Shown here: positions 6,641 through 14,240 of the stretch, in pieces
Numbering within the stretch: the stretch's first letter is position 1
How the letters are laid out: each line of letters opens with the position of its first letter
Assembly: GCA_903835275.1 (NCBI GenBank)
Contig: CAILMK010000617.1
Span: forward strand, 1 to 14,484
Origin: an uncultured bacterium
GTDB lineage: Bacteria; Bacteroidota; Bacteroidia; CAILMK01
Reading direction: 5' to 3'
Length of the DNA: 14,484 nucleotides
Notes under the pieces: model-generated
Seen by the model: only the letters and a program-made list of their open reading frames with translations
What the model was told of the DNA's origin: nothing
The model's database searches: none
Program-made: the position numbers and the translations under genes

Positions 6641-7921
6641 GTGCAAGAAATATTCCATCATATACCTGTGGAAATACTCAGGTTCTTCCAGGTGCTGATG
6701 TTTTCATTCCTCATCGGACTGGAACAAAGGCGGCATCATATCAATGATGAACCTGAAAGTCTTTTTGGTACGGACAGGACTTTTACCCTGATAGGGATAC
6801 TTGGTTTCATCCTCTACATAATTGATTCGCGCACGCTGGCTCCCTTCCTGGGTGGTGGCGCAGTTGTATCTATGTTGCTGGGTTTATTCTACTGGCAGAA
6901 GGCAGCTGTAAAGAAAAAATACGGGATTACTTCTCTCGTGATTGCGCTCATCACTTATTGCATTGCACCGCTTGTTTTCACACAACCGGACTGGCTGGTA
7001 CTTTTGATAGTTGTTTCGGTTTTAATATTAACGGAACTGAAGGAAACGCTTTTTGAATTCTCAAGGAAATTTGACAAGGACGAATTTATTATCCTTGCAA
7101 AATTCCTGATCCTGACCGGAGTTGTTCTGCCCTTGCTTCCGGATACTCCCATCTCGGAAACGATCAATATTTCTCCGTATAAATTCTGGTTATCCATCGT
7201 AGGTGTATCAGGACTTTCATACCTGAGTTACCTGCTGAAAAAATTCGTTTTTCCGAAATCAGGAATTATCCTCACCGGAATTCTTGGCGGATTGTATAGC
7301 AGTACTGCCACTACCATTATCCTTGCAAAAAAGAGCAAAGACCTGGATGGTGATTCAAAAGTGGTTCCTGCAATTATGCTTGCAACCGCAATGATGTACT
7401 TAAGAGTGTTTTTGCTTGCTGTGTTTTTCAATATGGAAATAGCCATTCATCTCATTCCGTTTTTTGCAATACTGATAGCGGTTTCCATAATACTTGCTAT
7501 TTATTTTTTCAGGTTTACTACTGAAAAGGATGTGCCGCTTTCTCCTTATAAAGTGCTGGAAGCCCATGGGAATCCGCTCGAAATAAAAACCGCTGTTATA
7601 TTTGCGGCACTGTTTATTTTCTTTTCTATTATTACGGGTTTCGTCCACAGGAAATTTGGAACAGGAGGGATAAATGCCCTTTCATTTATTGTGGGCGTTA
7701 CGGATATTGATCCTTTTATTCTCAATCTTTTCCAGACTAAAATGGATATGGCAAATTCAATGATTGTAGTTGCTGTATTAAATGCGATCTCCAGCAATAA
7801 CCTGATAAAAATGATTTACGGCATGAGCCTTTCGTCCAAAACCATTCGTATGAAACTACTTGCAGGATTTGGGATATTGGTCATCATCGGATTGATAATG
7901 TCCTTCTTTTTTCAAGGGTGA
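6641..7921 (+). CDS. MgtC/SapB family membrane protein with DUF4010 domain
   Basis: This 426-residue inner-membrane protein has about a dozen hydrophobic helices. The N-terminal part (about residues 8-130) carries the MgtC-type start: a first helix ending FLIGLEQRR, followed by GTDRTFTLIGILG near 43-55. The second half (about 190-400) fits DUF4010, including GGLYSSTATTIILAKKS near 216-232 and a GVTDIDPF stretch at 352-359. Characterised MgtC proteins help bacteria survive low Mg2+ and can inhibit F-type ATP synthase. Whether the longer DUF4010 fusions do the same is not established, so no transport substrate is assigned. The GTG at 6641 is chosen because the MgtC helix begins within ten residues and a good promoter lies just upstream. 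The gene converges on the PBP gene across 71 bases. Confidence 0.87.
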   Translation: MQEIFHHIPVEILRFFQVLMFSFLIGLEQRRHHINDEPESLFGTDRTFTLIGILGFILYIIDSRTLAPFLGGGAVVSMLLGLFYWQKAAVKKKYGITSLVIALITYCIAPLVFTQPDWLVLLIVVSVLILTELKETLFEFSRKFDKDEFIILAKFLILTGVVLPLLPDTPISETINISPYKFWLSIVGVSGLSYLSYLLKKFVFPKSGIILTGILGGLYSSTATTIILAKKSKDLDGDSKVVPAIMLATAMMYLRVFLLAVFFNMEIAIHLIPFFAILIAVSIILAIYFFRFTTEKDVPLSPYKVLEAHGNPLEIKTAVIFAALFIFFSIITGFVHRKFGTGGINALSFIVGVTDIDPFILNLFQTKMDMANSMIVVAVLNAISSNNLIKMIYGMSLSSKTIRMKLLAGFGILVIIGLIMSFFFQG

Positions 7922-7957
7922 TTTATTTTAAAGACAGCGATGAAATTTGTGGAGCTT

Positions 7958-7992
7958 AAATCCGAAATCCACAATCCGAAATCCGCAATCAT
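7958..7992. repeat. Heptanucleotide tandem repeat between convergent genes
   Basis: About 4.7 units of a 7-base motif occur: AAATCCG, AAATCCA, CAATCCG, AAATCCG, then CAATCAT. The array ends exactly at the stop codon of the PBP gene (7993-7995). I see no hairpin terminator in this 71-base intergenic gap. Confidence 0.7.
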
Positions 7993-10299
7993 TTATGTTG
8001 CGTCATCATCACCCTTTACATCCGTGCTGTCTTTTTTAGCTTTCTTGATGCGGGTATGACAATTGTAACTCTTGGTAATTTTCACACTGGGTTTCGGGAA
8101 GCGTCCTTTGGTGATACCGATGGTTTCATCTTTGTAGACTTTCTCCATGAATAATCCGAAGATTGGCAAGGCGGTTTTTGCACCTTCTCCCTGTTCCGTG
8201 GAGCGGAAGTGAATGCAACGGTCTTCACCGCCTACCCAGGAGCCGCCTACGAGGTCTTTACTTACTCCTACAAACCATCCGTCACTGTGGTTGCTGGAGG
8301 TTCCTGTTTTGCCGCCCAGTTCATTTCCTTCCTTGCCTTTGAAAAGATCGTATGCCCAGAGATTACTGGAAGTTCCACCTTCATCCAAACCACCTTTCAA
8401 CATATCCAGAATAAGGAAAGCTGTTTCCTGCGTGACCGCTTGGCGCGTTTGCGAAGTGAATGTATAAATCACTTTTCCGTACTGGTCTTTTACTACGGAA
8501 ATAAATTTCGGTTCTATCCATTTGCCATCATTTACAAATGTGGAATACGCACCTACCAGTTCAAACAAACTTACATCACTAGATCCGAGGCATATGGATG
8601 GGACTTCCGCCAGCGGACTTTGTATTCCGCAACGATGCGCATATTTTGCAACAGTGGTCCATCCAATTTTTTCCGTCATCTGTGCCGCGATGGAATTTAT
8701 ACTCATGGCAAGTGCGTGGCGGAGTGTCATACTGTCACCATCAAAAATGAAATCAGCATTGTGCGGACTCCAGCTTTTATTTTCACCGTTCTCAACATAA
8801 TTGATCGTCACAGGACGGTTCACCATTCTATCGCAAGGGCCATAACCGCCTTCATCAAATGCAGCAGCATATACAAAAGGTTTGAAGGTAGATCCAGGTT
8901 GGCGTTTGCTTTGTTTTACGTGATCGTACTTGAAATATTTATAATTAATTCCGCCTACCCATGCTTTCACCAAACCTGTATGCGGATCCATTGCCATAAA
9001 GCCGGCATGAAGGAATTTTTTATAATAACTGATGGAATCAATAATGCTGAATGAAGTATCTTTTTCCCCTTTCCAGGTGAATATTTTTATCCTGCGTTTC
9101 CTGTTCAGCATCTTCGCCATCATCACAGGTTTATTGCCGAATTTTTTCTTCAGTGCTTTGTAATAATCTGTTTTTACAACCACGGAATCTATGAAGCCCG
9201 CCAGTTCATGATTGCGTTCATCCACCCAGGGATTTTCACCTTCCCAATGCTGGTCGAATCTTTTTTGCAAGGTGGACATGTGTTCTTCCACTGCGGCTTC
9301 CGCGCATTTTTGTATTCTGCTATCAATAGTGGTATATATTTTCAATCCATCGGAATAAAGATCATAACCATTTTTTTTGCACCAGGTATTCAGCGTATTG
9401 TTTACCACACCGCGCAGATAGGTTCCTGACCCTTCGTATGCCTGTTCAATAAATATTTCCCTTGGTATCGGATCATTTGAATACTGGTCATACTCTGATG
9501 GTGTGATCACGCGGTATTTTACCATTTGTTTCAAAACAGTATTGCGACGGGCAAGACAATTTTTAGGATTCGATATCGGACTGTAGTAGGAGGGAGCCTT
9601 GAGCAATCCCACCAACATGGCACTTTGGCTTACACTCAAACTATCCGGAGTAGTATTGAAAAAAGTTTTCGAAGCGGTTTTAACTCCAAAGGAATTACTG
9701 CCGAAGTCAACGGTATTCAAATACATCGTCAGGATCTCATCCTTGTTAAAATTAAATTCCAGCTTTACCGCAGTGGTCCATTCCTTGCTTTTGCTGATGA
9801 GTGTATTTACCACAGGAATGTATCCAAGCATTCCCTTGGAAACATCTTTTCTTGTTTTAAACAAGTTCTTGGCAAGCTGCTGGGTAAGCGTACTTCCACC
9901 TCGGTTGCCACCGCGGATATTTGCCCAGATTGCGGAAAAGAACGCCTGGAAATCAATACCGTGATGTTCATAAAAGCGTGCATCCTCTGTGGCAACGAGA
10001 GCTTTTATAAGCATCGGCGATATGTGCTTGAAATCAGCCGGAGTACGGTTTTCATTGAAATACCTGCCTATCATCACCCCATCGGAAGTATATAGCTCAG
10101 ATGCCTGCGCCATTTTGGGATGCTTTAATTCAGTAACTGAAGGAGATTTCCCAAAAAGCCATAAAAGGTTAAGGTCAACAGCCACAAAATACAGGATGAT
10201 AAACAGGAATAAGTACACGATCCACCTGAGAAACCTGTATTTCCTCCGTTTTTTAGGTTTTTCCGCTGAATCTTCCTTGTTTTCTTCCGTTGTAGTCAA
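7993..10299 (-). CDS. Class A penicillin-binding protein 1A (bifunctional transglycosylase/transpeptidase)
   Basis: The 768-residue inner-membrane enzyme polymerises lipid II glycan strands and cross-links peptides in the periplasm. A basic cytoplasmic tail precedes one transmembrane helix (~23-45). The GT51 domain (~65-245) has ATEDARFYEHHGID with catalytic E105, RGGSTLTQQLAKN (133-145) and a second conserved glutamate, E181. The transpeptidase domain (~430-720) has QPGSTFKP with nucleophile S470 and K473, SIN at 533-535 and KTGT at 664-667. All key residues are present, so both activities are expected. The tail is lysine- and aspartate-rich. The start is TTG at 10299: an in-frame stop lies two codons upstream, and AGAGG is suitably spaced as a ribosome-binding site. 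It is divergent from the ECF operon and convergent with the MgtC gene. Confidence 0.95.
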   Translation of the reverse strand: MTTTEENKEDSAEKPKKRRKYRFLRWIVYLFLFIILYFVAVDLNLLWLFGKSPSVTELKHPKMAQASELYTSDGVMIGRYFNENRTPADFKHISPMLIKALVATEDARFYEHHGIDFQAFFSAIWANIRGGNRGGSTLTQQLAKNLFKTRKDVSKGMLGYIPVVNTLISKSKEWTTAVKLEFNFNKDEILTMYLNTVDFGSNSFGVKTASKTFFNTTPDSLSVSQSAMLVGLLKAPSYYSPISNPKNCLARRNTVLKQMVKYRVITPSEYDQYSNDPIPREIFIEQAYEGSGTYLRGVVNNTLNTWCKKNGYDLYSDGLKIYTTIDSRIQKCAEAAVEEHMSTLQKRFDQHWEGENPWVDERNHELAGFIDSVVVKTDYYKALKKKFGNKPVMMAKMLNRKRRIKIFTWKGEKDTSFSIIDSISYYKKFLHAGFMAMDPHTGLVKAWVGGINYKYFKYDHVKQSKRQPGSTFKPFVYAAAFDEGGYGPCDRMVNRPVTINYVENGENKSWSPHNADFIFDGDSMTLRHALAMSINSIAAQMTEKIGWTTVAKYAHRCGIQSPLAEVPSICLGSSDVSLFELVGAYSTFVNDGKWIEPKFISVVKDQYGKVIYTFTSQTRQAVTQETAFLILDMLKGGLDEGGTSSNLWAYDLFKGKEGNELGGKTGTSSNHSDGWFVGVSKDLVGGSWVGGEDRCIHFRSTEQGEGAKTALPIFGLFMEKVYKDETIGITKGRFPKPSVKITKSYNCHTRIKKAKKDSTDVKGDDDAT

Positions 10300-10417
10300 A
10301 ATTTAACCTCTTGGGTTTATTAATCCCGCAAAGTAACGAAATTGCACTCTGATATGGAAGCTCCCGGCAATATCAGTCGGTAGGTTTCTCAGATACAGGG
10401 ATAAATATTTTTTGACC

Positions 10418-10446
10418 CCCGGGCAACGTTGCTGCAGGTTTCTGCA
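10418..10446. promoter_or_regulatory. Cluster of small palindromes upstream of the ECF sigma gene
   Basis: Three palindromic elements are packed together: CCCGGG (10418-10423), the 10-bp perfect palindrome GCAACGTTGC (10423-10432), and TGCAG-GTTT-CTGCA (10433-10446). They end 17 bases before the sigma ATG, so they would lie in the promoter or 5' leader. No clear TTG/TAnnTTTG pair serves the sigma gene, which may instead use an alternative or self-controlled promoter. Regulatory function is inferred from position only. Confidence 0.35.
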
Positions 10447-10463
10447 TTTATGGTTTTGAAGTA

Positions 10464-11021
10464 ATGATAAAAATAAACCCCGATATAATCAAAAAGTGTA
10501 AGAAAGGCGACACGTCTGCGCAGAAGCACGTCTTTGAAAAACTTTATACACCCATGTACCGTGTTTGTATGCGCTATTTGGGTATACAGGCGGATGCGGA
10601 GGATTGCCTGATGCGTGGAATGATGAAGGCGTTTCAGAAGCTGGATGGTTTTGATTATAAGGGAGAGCTTAGTTTTTATTCATGGCTGCGCACAATTATG
10701 GTGAATGAATCCTTAATGGAGATCCGGAAGAAAAATTACCTGATGCTGGTACCTGAGGAGTATGCGCACAATACCAGCGATAGTGCGGATATTATATCAA
10801 CCCTTGCTGCTGAAGAAATATTCGATATGATCCTGGAGCTTCCCTTAGGCTACCGCACCGTTTTTAATTTGTACGTTATAGAAGGATTTGCCCACGCCGA
10901 GATCGCGGAAAAATTGCAGATCACGGAAAGTACAAGCCGGACGCAACTGGCAAAAGCCCGCGCCGTTTTACAAAGAATGGTTCTCAAAACACAATTACAT
11001 TATGGCACTGACGCAAGATAA
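10464..11021 (+). CDS. ECF-type RNA polymerase sigma factor (sigma-70 family)
   Basis: This 185-residue protein has the two-domain ECF layout. Region 2 (~22-90) includes QADAEDCLMRGMMKAFQKL and FYSWLRTIMVNESL, which bind core polymerase and the -10 element. Region 4 (~118-172) includes LPLGYRTVFNLYVIEG and the helix-turn-helix HAEIAEKLQITESTSRTQL, which reads the -35 element. It should redirect transcription to an envelope- or stress-related regulon. The downstream single-pass membrane gene overlaps it by 20 bases, the usual sigma/anti-sigma arrangement. The ATG at 10464 gives a full-length N-terminus; no Shine-Dalgarno sequence is seen. The regulon and inducing signal cannot be read from the sequence. 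Confidence 0.93.
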   Translation: MIKINPDIIKKCKKGDTSAQKHVFEKLYTPMYRVCMRYLGIQADAEDCLMRGMMKAFQKLDGFDYKGELSFYSWLRTIMVNESLMEIRKKNYLMLVPEEYAHNTSDSADIISTLAAEEIFDMILELPLGYRTVFNLYVIEGFAHAEIAEKLQITESTSRTQLAKARAVLQRMVLKTQLHYGTDAR

Positions 11022-11667
11022 AAATATAAAAGAAAAAATAGATTCCCTGACGGGTCTGCCGGATGGATATACCCCATCGATGGAATCAAAGTGGGAATTG
11101 TTGCAGACGGGAAATACCCGCCCGGCAAAGAGACAGTATTTGTACTATGCCGCAGTTTTGTTGCTGCTTTTAATTCCTGCATGGTTGATGATGAATAAGA
11201 AAAACGAAAATATTTCGTCAGTGAGAAAAAATATTCCTGCAACGAATAAAATTGCAGCGACTGATAAAATAAACATTGGAAAAACATCTGTTACCGAGGA
11301 GGCAGCAAAAAGAAATATAAAAGCTAATCATTATTATTCCCAGAATACCCCTTCGATTCAAAATTTGAAAACCAATGCTGTTGTTGAGGCACCAAAAAAA
11401 GAAATTGTCCCTATGACGGAAACTGAAATTTCAAGAAATATTATTATTGCTGATTCCATTCCACACCCGATGATTGTGAATGTGGAACATTCCAAAAAAC
11501 ATAAGAAAAGATATGTGGAAATGGATTTTGATGATGGAGAAGTTCATACAGATAAAAGAAATGATATGGTTCAAAATCCGGTCTTCAAGTTTAATATTTC
11601 ATTTGGAATGGCTTCAAAAAATGCGGGTAATGAACCTTCAATATTTCAGATAAAAAAGACTTTTTAA
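11002..11667 (+). CDS. Probable membrane-anchored anti-sigma factor
   Basis: The 221-residue protein starts at the ATG at 11002, 20 bases inside the sigma gene in another frame. The reading frame stays open upstream to 10888, but that part is only the shadow of the sigma gene. A ~43-residue cytoplasmic segment contains ESKWELLQ (28-35), resembling the sigma-binding segment of Bacteroidota anti-sigma factors. No zinc-binding HxxxCxxC motif is present. One transmembrane helix (~45-64) follows, then ~155 polar, lysine- and asparagine-rich periplasmic residues with no recognised domain. Translational overlap with the ECF gene is the main evidence. It is expected to hold the sigma factor at the inner membrane until a signal arrives. 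The gene is markedly more AT-rich than the sigma gene. Confidence 0.75.
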   Translation: MALTQDKNIKEKIDSLTGLPDGYTPSMESKWELLQTGNTRPAKRQYLYYAAVLLLLLIPAWLMMNKKNENISSVRKNIPATNKIAATDKINIGKTSVTEEAAKRNIKANHYYSQNTPSIQNLKTNAVVEAPKKEIVPMTETEISRNIIIADSIPHPMIVNVEHSKKHKKRYVEMDFDDGEVHTDKRNDMVQNPVFKFNISFGMASKNAGNEPSIFQIKKTF

Positions 11668-11685
11668 ATTAATCAAATTATAAAC

Positions 11686-12690
11686 ATGAAAAATGTAATT
11701 CTAATTACGTGCGGGATATTTTTTGCCCTTTCTTTCAAAGTTCAAGCGAGTGACGACAAACCTTTAAGGGATACTTTCAGCATTCATTTGAAAGGCAGGA
11801 ATAGAGCGCAGATTGTTGGTAATTCACTTGAGGAAATCGGCAAAAGCCATAGAGTAGATTCGCTGAAGAACCAGTTTATTTCTGATTTGCAAAAAGCATT
11901 CAAGAGCGAAAACTTTCCGTCAGGTTCAAAAATGATTTATTATTTTGTTGCCGCTTCCGGAAAGCGAAGGTTAAAGGCTGCAACGGATGAAAACCAGGAA
12001 ATAAATATTGATGAGGAAAAGAAACGTCTTGCCGAGGATCTTCCATCCTATCATTATGTAATTTTCGATATGAAGCCCAATATGGATATTCATTTATTTC
12101 TTGAAGATACCACTTCATTAAAAATGCTGAGTGAATTAAGCCTTGACAAAGCGATGCATCAGCTTTCAATAGAAAAAAGTGTAAATCCAAAATCGTATTA
12201 TGCTTCGTTCGACTTGAAGGACTCCACTTATTCATTCCGAGGTGAAAAACATCTCAGGCATACTCTCACTTTATCATTAGGGACTTGTTTTGGGGCAGTA
12301 CTTCTATTTAATAAAATTAGCCCGACAGCAATGTTGGATTTGTCACTTTCAATTTATGATAAAAACAAGATTCAGCAGTTTAGAACGGGAATTACATCAA
12401 CTCCATTTTTACTCGTAGATTTTAATGGAGGTGAATTTTCCAATTATAATAGCGGAGCGATGTTTAATTTTTATTTAAAAGGAAATGTATCAGATAAAGA
12501 TCCCACTATGACTGGTATAGAAGGTGGAATTATTAATATGTATGATATTGACAGAAAAAGAATATATAAGGGTTTCGATTTGGGTGTTTGCCTAAGTACG
12601 CACAAAGCTTCATATTCTTTTGTTTTTGCCGGAAGGTCAGGAAATGATAAAATGCCGGTATGGATTTTTACGGCGGCTTTGCCATTTTGA
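11686..12690 (+). CDS. Exported protein of unknown function with a barrel-like C-terminus
   Basis: No family is recognised. Residues 1-21 form a clear Sec signal peptide (MKNVILITCGIFFALSFKVQA), so the mature protein starts around S22. Residues ~40-175 are charged and helical, with a lysine/glutamate-rich stretch near 95-117. From about 188 to 334 short alternating polar/hydrophobic strands predominate with glycine-rich turns, and the chain ends IFTAALPF. A terminal aromatic residue after such strands is typical of outer-membrane beta-barrels or related envelope proteins. It lies 18 bases after the anti-sigma gene and shares its AT-rich composition, so the three genes are probably one operon. 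It may be the sensor or a target of the sigma system. Confidence 0.7.
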   Translation: MKNVILITCGIFFALSFKVQASDDKPLRDTFSIHLKGRNRAQIVGNSLEEIGKSHRVDSLKNQFISDLQKAFKSENFPSGSKMIYYFVAASGKRRLKAATDENQEINIDEEKKRLAEDLPSYHYVIFDMKPNMDIHLFLEDTTSLKMLSELSLDKAMHQLSIEKSVNPKSYYASFDLKDSTYSFRGEKHLRHTLTLSLGTCFGAVLLFNKISPTAMLDLSLSIYDKNKIQQFRTGITSTPFLLVDFNGGEFSNYNSGAMFNFYLKGNVSDKDPTMTGIEGGIINMYDIDRKRIYKGFDLGVCLSTHKASYSFVFAGRSGNDKMPVWIFTAALPF

Positions 12691-12720
12691 ATAGACCTTA
12701 CCTGAATATGTATCATGGGA

Positions 12721-12748
12721 TTTGCTAATAATATTTTATATATCTTTG
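12721..12748 (+). promoter_or_regulatory. Promoter of the T9SS cargo gene
   Basis: TATCTTTG at 12741-12748 is an exact TAnnTTTG match, with TTTG at 12721-12724 in the -33 position. The spacer is 16 bases, one short of the usual range. The -7 box lies 18 bases before the ATG at 12767, so the leader would be very short. It indicates that this gene is transcribed separately from the ECF operon. Confidence 0.5.
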
Positions 12749-12766
12749 AATTAAAATTCAGAGTAT

Positions 12767-14164
12767 ATGAGAAAAATACACTTATTAATCGCGTTTATTT
12801 TGCCTTTGGCTTTAGGCGCCCAGAATATTCCCAATGGGAATTTTGAAAGTTGGAATACCACTAACTATGATGAAATGAACAATGGTTGGAATAATGCCAA
12901 TCGTGAATCAATTCCAAAGTTAGGTCTTCTTGCGGTGACCAAAACCACTGATAAGCATGGCGGAAATTATGCCATCAGATTGGAGACTGTTTCCAAGGTA
13001 GGTGATACTGTTCCAGGGTATGTAGTAAATACTCCTGGAGATCCTGTTAAGCAGCCTGGAGGGTTTGCTTATTCCGCACAACCAACTAAAATCACGGGAT
13101 ATTATAAATATTCTCCCAGTGGGTCCGACAAAGGATTGATACTTGTTGTTTTTAAGAAAAACAGTAAAATAATAAGCTTGGATACATTCAGCTTGTCCGC
13201 GGCATCATCTTATACTGCATTCTCTTTCAATTTATCATTGACATCTGCCCCTGACACCATGGTGTTTGCCGCTGTAAGTTCTATTGGAGCACTCAATAAT
13301 GGAAACGGGATTTCAGGAAGTGTATTATTTCTGGATGATATTGCATTTACCGGAAGTACTACCATGCCGGCCATTCCAAATGGTGATTTCGAATCCTGGA
13401 CTGCAACATCCATTGATGTATTAAACGGATGGAATATAGAGGGTGATAATAATAACGTCACAAAAACATCTATTAAATATAAGGGTAATTATGCTGTGGA
13501 AATGAAGACCGGACTGAATGGCGACGGTTCTGCCAATCCTGCGTATATTACAAATGGCAAAGGACATAATGGTCCACCGGATGGCGGACAACCCTTCACA
13601 AATACCATTGATACAATTGAGTTTTATTATAAATATACTTCTGTAGGAAATGATACTGCAATGGCCATGCTTCAGGTTACAGGCGCCAGTAATTTCTGGG
13701 GGCAAACCTTGTCGTTACCTGCCCAAAGCGTTTATCACTTAATGGAGATCCCTATCAATACTGGTAGCTGGACACCGGATAGCCTAAATATTTCCTTCCA
13801 GTCTTCCAAATGGCCTTATTCCCCTAAAAATGCAGGAAGCAGTCTCCTTATTGATGAGGTACAATTGAAATCTGCTCCATTAACAACTGGAATCAATGGA
13901 CAAAAAAATCCTTTTTCCACCTTGCGTCTCTATCCTAATCCTGCAAATGCAAGCACCAGGATATTTCCCGGAAATGATATCAGCAGAAACAGCGAACTGA
14001 ACGTTTATAATTCCGTTGGTCAATTGATGACTACGATAAAACTCAATGAAACTTCTTATCCGAATGGGGTTGAAATCAAACTTGATGGATGGAAATCAGG
14101 CATGTATTTTTATCATTTATCCGGTGAAAATTCCAACAATGAAGGAAGTTTTATAAAGGAGTAA
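12767..14164 (+). CDS. T9SS-secreted protein with two carbohydrate-binding-like modules
   Basis: The 465-residue protein has a signal peptide (1-18, cut after LALGA) and two related beta-sandwich-like modules. Module 1 (~21-195) opens IPNGNFESW and module 2 (~203-368) opens IPNGDFESW. Both share a GW about 15 residues on, a NYA strand, a YYKY segment (112-115 and 287-290) and a closing LFLDD or LLIDE strand. The fold resembles PCMD-like putative carbohydrate-binding domains, although the ligand is unknown. Residues ~385-465 form a type A T9SS sorting domain: LRLYPNPA, then ELNVYNSVGQ, then KSGMYFYHL, ending GSFIKE. The protein is expected to cross the outer membrane by the type IX system and be anchored at the surface or released. 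No catalytic motif is seen. A strong terminator follows. Confidence 0.88.
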   Translation: MRKIHLLIAFILPLALGAQNIPNGNFESWNTTNYDEMNNGWNNANRESIPKLGLLAVTKTTDKHGGNYAIRLETVSKVGDTVPGYVVNTPGDPVKQPGGFAYSAQPTKITGYYKYSPSGSDKGLILVVFKKNSKIISLDTFSLSAASSYTAFSFNLSLTSAPDTMVFAAVSSIGALNNGNGISGSVLFLDDIAFTGSTTMPAIPNGDFESWTATSIDVLNGWNIEGDNNNVTKTSIKYKGNYAVEMKTGLNGDGSANPAYITNGKGHNGPPDGGQPFTNTIDTIEFYYKYTSVGNDTAMAMLQVTGASNFWGQTLSLPAQSVYHLMEIPINTGSWTPDSLNISFQSSKWPYSPKNAGSSLLIDEVQLKSAPLTTGINGQKNPFSTLRLYPNPANASTRIFPGNDISRNSELNVYNSVGQLMTTIKLNETSYPNGVEIKLDGWKSGMYFYHLSGENSNNEGSFIKE

Positions 14165-14180
14165 ATAATAATAAAGAAAC

Positions 14181-14218
14181 AAAAAAAATCCCGTTCAGTA
14201 ATGGACGGGATTTTTTTG
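14181..14218. terminator. Bidirectional intrinsic terminator
   Basis: ATCCCGTTC (14188-14196) pairs with GGACGGGAT (14203-14211) around the loop AGTAAT, giving nine pairs with one T-G wobble. An A-tract (14181-14188) precedes it and a T-tract (14211-14217) follows, so it can terminate both the T9SS gene on the plus strand and msrA on the minus strand. Confidence 0.88.
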
Positions 14219-14240
14219 TTTTACAGAATTCGCTTGTTTA

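Noticed and set aside
8209..9054. 281-residue open frame on the plus strand opposite the PBP gene
   Set aside because: It lies wholly antisense to the transpeptidase domain, whose catalytic motifs are all intact, and its translation shows no domain-like pattern. It is a shadow frame.
9526..10095. 189-residue plus-strand frame opposite the PBP transglycosylase domain
   Set aside because: The antisense GT51 motifs are intact and the translation resembles no protein family; it is a shadow frame.
10449..10458. TAnnTTTG-like box directly before the sigma ATG
   Set aside because: The match has a mismatch, lacks a -33 partner and lies only six bases before the start codon, so the transcript would be leaderless or lack the start.
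10888..11001. Upstream 38-codon extension of the anti-sigma frame
   Set aside because: It is just another frame of the sigma factor region 4 coding sequence; the ATG at 11002 gives a sensible anti-sigma N-terminus.
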